In this document: piece by piece, positions 1 to 6,728 of the stretch
Numbering within the stretch: the first letter of the stretch is position 1
Layout: each line of letters begins with the position of its first letter
Assembly (NCBI GenBank): GCA_030591285.1
Contig: JAUVBH010000047.1
Coordinates: 1-8,803, forward strand
DNA length: 8,803 bases
From: Thermoplasmatota archaeon
Lineage (GTDB): Archaea > Thermoplasmatota > Penumbrarchaeia > Penumbrarchaeales > Penumbrarchaeaceae
Direction: 5' to 3'
Translations under genes and position numbers: made by a program
Notes under the pieces: model-generated
The model's input: the letters and a program-made list of their open reading frames with translations, nothing else
Told to the model about the DNA's origin: nothing
The model's database searches: none

Positions 1-504
1 AAGGTCTTTGATCCTCTTCCTGCGGATGCAGGAAGGTCCGGTGAGGTTGTCAGCAAGGAAATGGACCTGAAGGATTACGGTTCCAAGATCGTCGATGTCC
101 AGAAGATGAAGTCCGAAGGAACCAATGTCGAGGATGCAGAGATAATCGTATCCTGCGGCAGGGGATTCAAGGGAAGTGATGATCTTAAATTGATCTCCGA
201 ACTGGCTGAGGTCATCAATGGCAACACCCTTGGTTGTTCCAGACCGATAGCAGCCGACCTCAAGTGGCTATCAGAAGACCACTGGATCGGACTTTCCGGT
301 CATAAGGTCAAACCAAAGCTGTACATCGCCTGCGGGATCTCAGGACAGATCCAGCATGTTGCTGGAATGAGGGATTCCGGTGTGATCGTCGCGATCAACA
401 AAGACCCAGATGCACCCATATTCAACTCTGCCGATTACGGCATAGTGGGAGACCTGTATCAGGTCATACCCAAACTTATCGATGCTATCAAACTGAAAAT
501 GTGA
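1..504 (+). CDS. etfA: Electron transfer flavoprotein alpha subunit, C-terminal part (5' end outside window)
   Basis: EtfA pairs with EtfB to carry electrons on FAD between acyl-CoA or similar dehydrogenases and a redox partner in the cytoplasm. The frame is open from base 1, so the 167 visible residues are only the C-terminal half, and ATG at 61 is internal. The FAD-binding domain is clear (fragment numbering): SCGRG at 51-55, the SRPIAADLKW segment at 80-89, GISGQIQHVAGM at 112-123, AINKDPDAPIF at 131-141 and DYGIVGDL at 145-152. All are in the family order, and the chain stops at the usual place. The SRP...GLSG variant, rather than SRA...GQTG, is as I recall commoner in FixB/Hdr-linked ETFs. 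The gene lies 45 bases before hdrC on the same strand, which suggests that ETF feeds or drains the Hdr complex. EtfB is presumably upstream but is not visible. Confidence 0.95.
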   Translation, partial: KVFDPLPADAGRSGEVVSKEMDLKDYGSKIVDVQKMKSEGTNVEDAEIIVSCGRGFKGSDDLKLISELAEVINGNTLGCSRPIAADLKWLSEDHWIGLSGHKVKPKLYIACGISGQIQHVAGMRDSGVIVAINKDPDAPIFNSADYGIVGDLYQVIPKLIDAIKLKM

Positions 505-549
505 TGCATCCAACCTACTGCTCATCGATATAATCTACAGGGGGATCCC
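505..549 (+). promoter_or_regulatory. etfA-hdrC spacer with hdrC ribosome binding site
   Basis: This 45-base spacer is the longest gap between genes in the window. It ends in AGGGGG (539-544), five bases before the hdrC ATG at 550, which is a plausible Shine-Dalgarno site. An AT-rich GATATAATC (527-535) resembles a TATA element, but a start about 25 bases downstream would fall at or past the hdrC start codon, so I do not call a promoter. No terminator-like hairpin with a T run was seen, so co-transcription of etfA with the hdr genes is likely. Confidence 0.5.
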
Positions 550-1077
550 ATGAGCATAACAGATCTGACCTCCAGGGCGGAGGCACAGGTAGCCGAGAGG
601 AAGGAGATCAACGAGAGGCTCCAGAAGCTTCAGGAGGAGGTTTCCGATTTCTGCTACCAATGCGCAAAATGCACCTCAGGGTGTGAAGCGCATAAACTGC
701 TTGAACTGGAACCGCACAAGATAGTCGCATTGTTGAAGAGAGGCCTCATAGATGAGATGATCAACTCAGATATGATCTGGACTTGTATGAGCTGTTTCAA
801 ATGCAAGGAGAGATGCCCGCAGAAAGTTGCCCCTGTAAACATTCTGTTCACCTTGAAGAACCTTGCAGTTGCCAGTGGGAAACAGGTACCTGGAGATTTT
901 ACTGCGATGCTTCAATCGGCAATGGGAATTGGATTGATCCAGGATATCCAGACCGTTCCAACCCGGGCAGGCGAGACAAAGACAAGAGAGCAAGCCGGCC
1001 TACCCCCCTGTTCCAAACCTAAGGACCCTGCAAAGTTCCAGCAGACGATCATGACAGTAGCTATGGAGAAGGTGTGA
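550..1077 (+). CDS. hdrC: Heterodisulfide reductase subunit C (HdrC)
   Basis: HdrC is the small iron-sulfur subunit that passes electrons from HdrA to HdrB. The protein has 175 residues, close to the family's usual 180 or so. It carries two [4Fe-4S] motifs of the form CxxCxxCxxxC: C35, C38, C41, C45 (CYQCAKCTSGC) and C79, C82, C85, C89 (CMSCFKCKERC). A charged, helical N-terminal stretch (about 8-30) precedes the first motif. The C-terminal 70 residues hold no further cysteine cluster. There is no signal peptide or membrane segment, so it belongs to the soluble HdrABC type rather than the membrane HdrDE type. The ATG at 550 is backed by AGGGGG just upstream. hdrB follows after six bases. The assignment is firm; the in vivo disulfide partner cannot be read from the sequence. 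Confidence 0.95.
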   Translation: MSITDLTSRAEAQVAERKEINERLQKLQEEVSDFCYQCAKCTSGCEAHKLLELEPHKIVALLKRGLIDEMINSDMIWTCMSCFKCKERCPQKVAPVNILFTLKNLAVASGKQVPGDFTAMLQSAMGIGLIQDIQTVPTRAGETKTREQAGLPPCSKPKDPAKFQQTIMTVAMEKV

Positions 1078-1083
1078 ACGGAC

Positions 1084-1968
1084 ATGACAAAGTATGCACT
1101 TTATCCCGGCTGCCTCATGCCCACAGAGCAATATGGATACGAGGTTTCAATGAGATCCACGCTCCCACTCCTTGGAGTTGAGTTAGTGGACCTTGAGGGT
1201 TTCTCATGCTGTGGAGAGCCCCTAAAAAGCATCAACCAGATGCTGACCCTTACCCTTTCAGCAAGAAATCTAGCCATATGTGAAAAGGAAGGATTGGACA
1301 TTTTGATCCCATGCCCGATGTGCCACCTTGCTCTTAGTGAGACAAAGAAAATACTCAGAGAGGACCCGAAGATGAAAGAGAGGATCAACTCCAAGCTTGC
1401 AGGCGAGGGATTGGTCTACAAAGGAACATCGAAGCTGTTCCATGTGATCGATCTGCTCCATGATGTGATCGGTCTCGATGCAATAAAGGAGAAGGTTGTC
1501 AAACCTCTTTCTGATCTCAATTTCGCCACTCATTATGGCTGTCATTTATTCCGCCCATCCGAACTGGGGAGGCCGGTGGACTCCGAAAACCCCCAGAAGA
1601 TGGAAAACATCCTTGAAGTGCTTGGGGCAAAGGCAGATGACTACGCTGAGAAGCTCGACTGCTGCGGTGGTCCTTTGCTTCCCGTTCACCCGGAGACCTC
1701 CCTGACAAAGACAGGGCAGAAGCTGCAATCCATCCAGGAGCAGGGCTTCAGTGGAATGGCCCTTTCCTGCCCATGGTGCCATAAGATGTATGATTCAAAA
1801 CAAAAAAAGGCCGGGGAGACCGTTGGAGCAAAACTCAACGTACCTGTCCTTTATCTCACGCAGCTGATAGGACTCGCTTTCGGCGTGGAGGAGGACAAGC
1901 TCGCCCTGGACCTGAACCTTAGCCCTGTAGAAAAGGTCCTCGAGGGAGACCAGGGGGTGGGGTCTTGA
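1084..1968 (+). CDS. hdrB: Heterodisulfide reductase subunit B (HdrB)
   Basis: HdrB holds the disulfide-reducing site, where two noncubane [4Fe-4S] clusters split a disulfide such as CoM-S-S-CoB in methanogens. At 294 residues it has the usual length and two CCG-domain repeats. The first uses C10, C42-C43, C77, C80 (FSCCGEP, then CPMC). The second uses C153, C193-C194, C229, C232 (LDCCGGP, then CPWC). All ten expected ligands are present, so the subunit looks catalytically complete. The start ATG is preceded by AGGTG at 1070-1074 inside the end of hdrC. The stop codon overlaps the hdrA TTG start. Without visible methanogenesis genes the natural substrate is open: CoM-S-S-CoB, another low-molecular disulfide, or a protein disulfide of the DsrC kind. 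Confidence 0.96.
   Translation: MTKYALYPGCLMPTEQYGYEVSMRSTLPLLGVELVDLEGFSCCGEPLKSINQMLTLTLSARNLAICEKEGLDILIPCPMCHLALSETKKILREDPKMKERINSKLAGEGLVYKGTSKLFHVIDLLHDVIGLDAIKEKVVKPLSDLNFATHYGCHLFRPSELGRPVDSENPQKMENILEVLGAKADDYAEKLDCCGGPLLPVHPETSLTKTGQKLQSIQEQGFSGMALSCPWCHKMYDSKQKKAGETVGAKLNVPVLYLTQLIGLAFGVEEDKLALDLNLSPVEKVLEGDQGVGS
1953..1967 (+). promoter_or_regulatory. Ribosome binding site and TTG start of hdrA inside the hdrB end
   Basis: GGGGGTGGGG (1953-1962) sits just before TTG (1965-1967), whose last two bases are part of the hdrB stop TGA (1966-1968). The TTGA overlap makes translational coupling of hdrB and hdrA likely. The TTG is chosen because the protein must begin at K-R-I-G-V-F-V-C-H-C-G to include the conserved HdrA N-terminus, and no ATG or GTG lies at the right place. 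Confidence 0.7.
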
Positions 1969-3923
1969 AGAGGATCGGTGTTTTTGTCTGTCACTGTGGT
2001 GTGAATATCGCCTCCAAGGTCGATGTGAAGGAAGTGGCAGAATATGCTTCCAAGCTGGACGGGGTAGTGTTTGCAAAAGATTACAAGTATATGTGTTCCG
2101 ACCCGGGAGGAAAGTTGATCAAAGATTCCATCAAGGAGTATGATCTGGATGGAGTTGTGGTCGCTAGCTGTTCACCCAGAATGCATGAACACACGTTCAA
2201 GAACGTTGCAGAGGATGGAGGGATCAACCCCTTTAATGTCGAGATCACGAACATCCGCGAGCAATGCTCCTGGGCTCATGAGGACCGAGATGAGGCCACC
2301 AGGAAGGCGAAGATATTGGTAAGGGCCTCCGTGGCAAAATCCTCTCTTCTGGAATCCCTGGAGAAATCAAAGACACCGGTAACCCATGAAGCTCTTGTCA
2401 TCGGCGCTGGGATCGCAGGCATTCAATCAGCTCTGGACATAGCTGATGACGGCTTCAAGGTCTATCTTGTGGAAAAGGAACCCACCATCGGTGGCAGGAT
2501 GGCACAGCTTGATAAGACATTCCCCACACTGGACTGCTCTTCCTGCATCTTAACACCGAAGATGATGGAGGTCAAGAACCACCCCAACATTGAATTGATG
2601 ACCTACTCAGAGGTCACAAAGGTCGAAGGAAGTGTTGGTAATTACAAGGTGAAGGTAAAGAAAAAGGCGAGGTACGTTGACCTGGACATATGCAACGGCT
2701 GCTTCGACTGCACAACTGCCTGCAGGATCTCCGGACATGTTCCCGACACCTTCAATCTGGAACTTGGAAAACGCAGTGCAGCTTACATTCCATTCCCACA
2801 AGCCATCCCGCTGAAGGCCACGATCGATCCTGATCACTGTCTCATGCTCCGGTTCGGCAAATGCGGAGATGGACCTCTGTGCGTAAAAGCCTGTGAACCG
2901 GATGCCATCGATTTCACCCAGACCGACGAGGAGGTGGAGCTCAATGTCGGCACTATTATTGTGGCGACAGGGTATGACCTTCTGAACCCTGAGAAGCTGT
3001 TCGAATATGGTTACACCAGATCAAAGAATGTGATCACCACTTTGGAACTCGAGAGGTTGATAAGTACCTCCGGACCGACCGAGGGAGATGTCGTCTTGCT
3101 TTCTTCGGGAGAGAAGCCGAGATCTGTTACATTCATACTTTGCGCTGGCTCCAGGGATGAGACAAAGTGCACCTGGTGCTGCAGGATAGGTTGCATGTCG
3201 GTATTGAAGCATGTGTATCTTCTCAGGGAGAAACTGGGAGTCGATGTTGAGATCAATATATGCTACACAGATATCCGGTCCTTTGGTAAAGGATACGAGG
3301 AGTTCTACAGAACGATCCGCGGAAAAGGTGTGAATTTCTTCAGAGGGAGACCCTCCGAGGTCCGGGTGCACCCGGAAAACGTCACCATCGATATTTTCGA
3401 TACAACTACGAACAAGCTCTTCGAGATCGGGACCGAGATGGTGGTCCTGGTCCCTGCACTGGTCCCCAGAGCAGACTCGGAGGAATTCTCACGGATACTT
3501 GGTTTATCCAGAAGCGGTGACGGGTTCCTTCTCGAGGCACACCCGAAGCTTAGACCCATGGACACATTCGTCAACGGCATATTCATTGCCGGTTGCGCCC
3601 AGGGACCCAAGGATATTGCTGATACGGTCGCCCAGGCCAGCGGAGCCGCTTCAAGAGCTGCAGCTATTCTCACCAAAGATGAGCTAGAGAACGATCCATT
3701 GATAGCATGGGTCGATCCCGAGATATGCGTAGGATGCGGAGTGTGTGTCGAAGTATGTGCCTACTCTGCCCGTACCCTCAATGAGGTGACGGGGATCGCT
3801 GATGTCGATGAAGCTCTGTGTGCAGGATGCGGGGCCTGTATCTCAGCTTGTCCATCCAATGCTTGCACGCACAAGAATTACACGAAACAGCAATTGATCA
3901 GAATGATAGACGAGGTGGTCTGA
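1965..3923 (+). CDS. hdrA: Heterodisulfide reductase subunit A, complete (HdrA)
   Basis: HdrA is the FAD-containing hub of HdrABC and the proposed site of flavin-based electron bifurcation. The 652 residues show the full family layout. The N-terminal Fe-S domain has CHC at 9-11, C44, C69 and C101. A thioredoxin-reductase-like FAD domain starts with GAGIAG at 147-152, followed by DCSSC (C191, C194). An inserted ferredoxin domain has clusters C243/246/249/253 and C292/300/306/310. CAGSRD begins at 393 with further cysteines at 402, 405, 406 and 410. The closing FAD segment is GIFIAGC at 538-544. The C-terminal ferredoxin domain has C588/591/594/598 and C619/622/625/629. The 402-410 region reads CTWCCRIGC instead of the more usual YCSxVCC pattern, so ligand positions are shifted. 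It starts with TTG, overlaps hdrB and is followed after one base by the HdrA-NuoE fusion. Confidence 0.97.
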   Translation: MKRIGVFVCHCGVNIASKVDVKEVAEYASKLDGVVFAKDYKYMCSDPGGKLIKDSIKEYDLDGVVVASCSPRMHEHTFKNVAEDGGINPFNVEITNIREQCSWAHEDRDEATRKAKILVRASVAKSSLLESLEKSKTPVTHEALVIGAGIAGIQSALDIADDGFKVYLVEKEPTIGGRMAQLDKTFPTLDCSSCILTPKMMEVKNHPNIELMTYSEVTKVEGSVGNYKVKVKKKARYVDLDICNGCFDCTTACRISGHVPDTFNLELGKRSAAYIPFPQAIPLKATIDPDHCLMLRFGKCGDGPLCVKACEPDAIDFTQTDEEVELNVGTIIVATGYDLLNPEKLFEYGYTRSKNVITTLELERLISTSGPTEGDVVLLSSGEKPRSVTFILCAGSRDETKCTWCCRIGCMSVLKHVYLLREKLGVDVEINICYTDIRSFGKGYEEFYRTIRGKGVNFFRGRPSEVRVHPENVTIDIFDTTTNKLFEIGTEMVVLVPALVPRADSEEFSRILGLSRSGDGFLLEAHPKLRPMDTFVNGIFIAGCAQGPKDIADTVAQASGAASRAAAILTKDELENDPLIAWVDPEICVGCGVCVEVCAYSARTLNEVTGIADVDEALCAGCGACISACPSNACTHKNYTKQQLIRMIDEVV

Positions 3924-3927
3924 AGTG
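3912..3927 (+). promoter_or_regulatory. Ribosome binding site and GTG start of the HdrA-NuoE fusion
   Basis: GAGGTGGT (3912-3919) lies inside the last codons of hdrA. It is five bases before GTG at 3925-3927, which comes one base after the hdrA stop. It fixes GTG as the start, since the next in-frame ATG (about residue 22) would cut into the first beta strand of the FAD-binding fold. Confidence 0.75.
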
Positions 3928-4872
3928 GCGGCAATATCTGGAGAGGAAGCAGCTGTGAAAAAGAACACCTCCAAGAAAGGATCTGTCATGGTCGTAGGTG
4001 GTGGAATATCTGGGATCCAGTCCTCACTTGACCTTGCAGATGCGGGATTTAAAGTGTATCTGGTCGATGAGAACCAGTCTATCGGAGGTGCGATGCCCCA
4101 GTTGGACAAGACATTCCCGACCAACGATTGCTCCATGTGCATCCTTGCGCCAAAACTGGTGGCTACCAGCAGGCATCCGAACATAAAGTTGATGACAGCA
4201 TCAGAAGTGAAGGGTCTTCAAGGAGAGCCCGGTAACTTTGTTGTAACTGTGAACCGAAAGGCCAGATCCGTCGATGAGGAGCTTTGTACGGCCTGTGGTG
4301 ACTGCGTGGAGATCTGCCCCGTAAGATTTGTCCCACAACTGCCTGAAGAGAAGGATGTTCGGACCGAGATGAATGACGAGGATGTCAAAAAGGTGGACGA
4401 GGTCATCTCCAACCATCCTCAGGATGAAAGTTCACTGGTTCCTGTCCTTGAGGACCTCAACGAGGTGTTCAACCATCTTCCAGAAATGGTGATCAGATAC
4501 GTTTCCCAGGTCCTGGACGTTCCCCTTTCACAGGTCTATAATGTTGCTACCTTCTTCACTGCTTTCACACTCACCCCCCGAGGGGAACACACGATCAAGG
4601 TCTGCCTGGGAACAGCTTGTCACGTAAGAGGGGCGCCCAGGGTCCTCGATGAGATCAAGCTAAGCCTTGGTATCGAACCGGGCGAAACGACAAAGGACGG
4701 CATGTTCACATTGGAAACAGTGAACTGCCTCGGAACCTGCGCCCTTGGTCCCGTTGTGGTCATGGATGATGAATACCACATGGTCACCCCTGGGAAGTTC
4801 GGAGACCTTATCGAGGATTTCAAGAGTGGGATCGCAAAACCAATTCCCAAACCAGAGGGGGTGAAGAAATGA
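3925..4872 (+). CDS. Fusion: HdrA N-terminal FAD fragment + NuoE-like [2Fe-2S] subunit
   Basis: The 315-residue protein has two unrelated halves. Residues about 18-137 match the neighbouring HdrA at 140-257: FAD-binding GGGISG at 25-30, the shared stretch QLDKTFPT, a DCSMC pair (C69, C72) and one ferredoxin cluster C121, C124, C127, C131. The match then stops, so the rest of HdrA (second inserted cluster, NAD-like part, closing FAD segment) is missing. After a charged linker, residues about 160-303 are a NuoE/HndA-type subunit: a helical N-part with the YNVATFF motif, then a thioredoxin-like [2Fe-2S] domain with C227, C232, C268, C272. NuoE carries electrons to or from the NuoF flavin. The gene overlaps nuoF by four bases (ATGA), so the two are surely made together. 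The missing HdrA part resides in the gene after nuoF. Confidence 0.93.
   Translation: MAAISGEEAAVKKNTSKKGSVMVVGGGISGIQSSLDLADAGFKVYLVDENQSIGGAMPQLDKTFPTNDCSMCILAPKLVATSRHPNIKLMTASEVKGLQGEPGNFVVTVNRKARSVDEELCTACGDCVEICPVRFVPQLPEEKDVRTEMNDEDVKKVDEVISNHPQDESSLVPVLEDLNEVFNHLPEMVIRYVSQVLDVPLSQVYNVATFFTAFTLTPRGEHTIKVCLGTACHVRGAPRVLDEIKLSLGIEPGETTKDGMFTLETVNCLGTCALGPVVVMDDEYHMVTPGKFGDLIEDFKSGIAKPIPKPEGVKK
3976..4335 (+). other. HdrA N-terminal half of a split HdrA (FAD Rossmann part plus first inserted cluster)
   Basis: This is a domain within the HdrA-NuoE fusion. It aligns by eye with the intact HdrA segment encoded at about 2382-2735 through shared landmarks: GxGxxG, GFKVYLV, IGG, QLDKTFPT, DCSxCIL, a HPNI-lM-seV stretch and CxxCxxCxxxC. 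It ends just after the first inserted ferredoxin cluster. Its complement is encoded at 7311-8243. Confidence 0.85.
4855..4872 (+). promoter_or_regulatory. nuoF ribosome binding site and ATGA stop-start overlap
   Basis: GAGGGGGTGA (4855-4864) precedes the ATG at 4869 by four bases. The ATGA at 4869-4872 is both the nuoF start and the stop of the HdrA-NuoE gene, a classic translational coupling arrangement. Confidence 0.75.
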
Positions 4873-6725
4873 GCCCCCTGAAGAAGATCTCATCAGTAAA
4901 GGAACTGGAGCAATTAATTGATAGGCTGGAGAAGGAGAAAAGGGGTTGGAAGGGGAAGACCATTGTCGTCCCAGGGGGCACTTGCGGTAATGCAAGGGGC
5001 GCGGGGAACATACTCAAAGCTGTCAATGAAGCTGTTGAAAAAGAAGGCCTGAAGGATGTTAAGGTCAGAGCCACAGGCTGCATTGGTTACTGCTCGCAGG
5101 AACCTATGATCTTGATCCTCCCGGAGAGAGTATTGTATCCTGATCTGGACCCTGCAAGGGTTCTGGAGATCGTCCAGAAGACCGTGAAGAAAGGTAAAAT
5201 TGTCGAAGAACTCCTCTGGAAGGATCCTGCAGGAAAGACCATCTCAAAGATGGAAGAACTTCCGTATTACAATAAACAGAAAAGAATGATCACCGGGAAT
5301 ACCGAGAACCTGGACCCGAACTCAATTTCGGATTATCTTGCAATTGGAGGTTACAGGGCTTATATGAAAGCTCTGAATATGACCCCGGAAAAGGTCATAG
5401 AAGAGGTGAAAAGCTCCGGTCTCCGAGGAAGAGGGGGAGCTGGTTTCTCCACCGGTATGAAATGGGAGTTCGCAAGAAAAGCAGAAGGTGACATTAAGTA
5501 CATCATCTGCAACGGTGACGAGGGAGATCCTGGTGCGTTCATGGACAGGAACCTTCTGGAGGGAAGCCCCCATTCTGTCCTTGAGGGATTGCTTATCGGA
5601 GCTTACGCGATCGGAGCCAGTAAGGGATATCTCTACATCAGGAAGGAATATCCGCTAGCCGTCCGCACCATAAGGAACGCCCTCACTCAAATCAGAGATA
5701 TTGGACTCCTGGGAGAGAATATCCTGGGCTCAGGCATGAGCTTCGAGCTGGAGGTTTACGAAGGCGCTGGAGCTTTTGTTTGTGGTGAGGAGACCGCATT
5801 GATGGCCTCTATCGAGGGAAGGGCCGGAGAACCCAGGCCCAGGCCGCCATTCCCAGCACAGAGCGGTCTCTGGGAAAAACCAACGAACATCAACAACGTC
5901 AAATCATGGGCCAACGTGACACTAATAATGAACAAGGGAGCTGACTGGTACTCCAAGGTAGGAACTGAGACCAGCACGGGAACGATGCTCTTCTCTTTGG
6001 TGGGGAAATCCAACAACAGCGGACTAGTGGAGGTTCCCATGGGGATCACTCTCAAAGAGATGATCTTCGACATTGGCGGTGGGATCGCAAACGGAAATAA
6101 GTTCAAAGCGATCCAGACCGGGGGCCCATCGGGAGGTTGTATTCCCGAGAGCCTGCTCGATCTGAAGATCGATTATGATAGCCTTACAAAGGCTGGAGCT
6201 ATGATGGGGTCCGGTGGGATGATCGTCATGGACGATAAGACCTGCATGGTGGATGTTGCAGGTTACTTCGTGAAGTTCCTTATGGACGAATCCTGCGGCA
6301 AATGCGCCCCCTGCAGGGAAGGTCTGGTCCAGATGGACATCATCCTTGAACGCATTAAACGGGGAGAAGATAGGGGCGGTGACATCGAGCTTCTTGAAGA
6401 ACTTGCATCCGTAATGAAGGATGCATCATTATGCGCCCTTGGACAAACAGCACCCAATCCCATCCTGACCACACTGAAATATTTCAAGGATGAATATGAA
6501 GCCCATATCATCGACAAGAAATGTCCCGCCCACGTGTGCAAGGCTTTGATCACCTACTCCATTGACAAGAAGAAATGCGTGGGCTGCACCCTTTGCGCAA
6601 CTAAGTGTCCGGTGAACGCAATATCGGGCACTGCCAAGAAACCGCACACCATCGATCCGGAGGAATGTGTGAAATGCGGAATGTGTCATGATGTCTGCAA
6701 TTTCGATGCTGTGGAGGTGGTCTAG
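4869..6725 (+). CDS. nuoF: NADH dehydrogenase NuoF-like subunit (HndC/HydB type, FMN and NAD(P)H site)
   Basis: This is the flavin diaphorase subunit that exchanges a hydride with NAD(H) or NADP(H) at FMN. At 618 residues it is longer than classical NuoF (about 440) because of domains at both ends, as in HndC/HydB proteins of bifurcating hydrogenases and formate dehydrogenases. In order: a thioredoxin-like [2Fe-2S] domain (about 30-110) with C39, C71, C75; the FMN/NAD fold with GLRGRGGAGFSTG (184-196), CNGDEGDPGAF (214-224) and EGAGAFVCGEETALMASIEG (298-317); an SLBB-like region; the N3-type cluster C476, C479, C482, C522; and a ferredoxin tail with C570/573/576/580 and C600/603/606/610. The first cysteine of the N-terminal [2Fe-2S] motif is replaced by P35. 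The gene overlaps the HdrA-NuoE fusion by four bases and abuts the NuoG-HdrA fusion without a gap. Confidence 0.95.
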   Translation: MSPLKKISSVKELEQLIDRLEKEKRGWKGKTIVVPGGTCGNARGAGNILKAVNEAVEKEGLKDVKVRATGCIGYCSQEPMILILPERVLYPDLDPARVLEIVQKTVKKGKIVEELLWKDPAGKTISKMEELPYYNKQKRMITGNTENLDPNSISDYLAIGGYRAYMKALNMTPEKVIEEVKSSGLRGRGGAGFSTGMKWEFARKAEGDIKYIICNGDEGDPGAFMDRNLLEGSPHSVLEGLLIGAYAIGASKGYLYIRKEYPLAVRTIRNALTQIRDIGLLGENILGSGMSFELEVYEGAGAFVCGEETALMASIEGRAGEPRPRPPFPAQSGLWEKPTNINNVKSWANVTLIMNKGADWYSKVGTETSTGTMLFSLVGKSNNSGLVEVPMGITLKEMIFDIGGGIANGNKFKAIQTGGPSGGCIPESLLDLKIDYDSLTKAGAMMGSGGMIVMDDKTCMVDVAGYFVKFLMDESCGKCAPCREGLVQMDIILERIKRGEDRGGDIELLEELASVMKDASLCALGQTAPNPILTTLKYFKDEYEAHIIDKKCPAHVCKALITYSIDKKKCVGCTLCATKCPVNAISGTAKKPHTIDPEECVKCGMCHDVCNFDAVEVV

Positions 6726-6728
6726 ATG
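6713..6728 (+). promoter_or_regulatory. Ribosome binding site for the NuoG-HdrA fusion gene
   Basis: GGAGGTGG (6713-6720) at the end of nuoF is a near-perfect Shine-Dalgarno sequence. It lies five bases before ATG 6726 and eleven before a second in-frame ATG at 6732. The spacing favours 6726, directly after the nuoF stop TAG. Confidence 0.75.

Noticed and set aside
503..510. GATGCATC palindrome after etfA as a terminator or operator
   Set aside because: It is an eight-base perfect palindrome with no loop, no T run and no second copy; this is expected by chance.
527..535. GATATAATC as a TATA box or -10 promoter for hdrC
   Set aside because: It lies about 15 bases before the ATG. An archaeal transcript starting about 25 bases downstream would miss the start codon, and there is no -35 partner for a bacterial promoter.
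1965..3923. Selenocysteine-containing HdrA
   Set aside because: No in-frame TGA occurs in the hdr genes, and all expected ligand positions are encoded by cysteine codons.
3925..4872. The short HdrA part as a pseudogene or frameshift remnant of hdrA
   Set aside because: It has its own ribosome binding site, intact GxGxxG and four-cysteine motifs, and runs in frame into a complete NuoE. The missing part is present downstream as another in-frame fusion, so decay or a sequencing error is unlikely.
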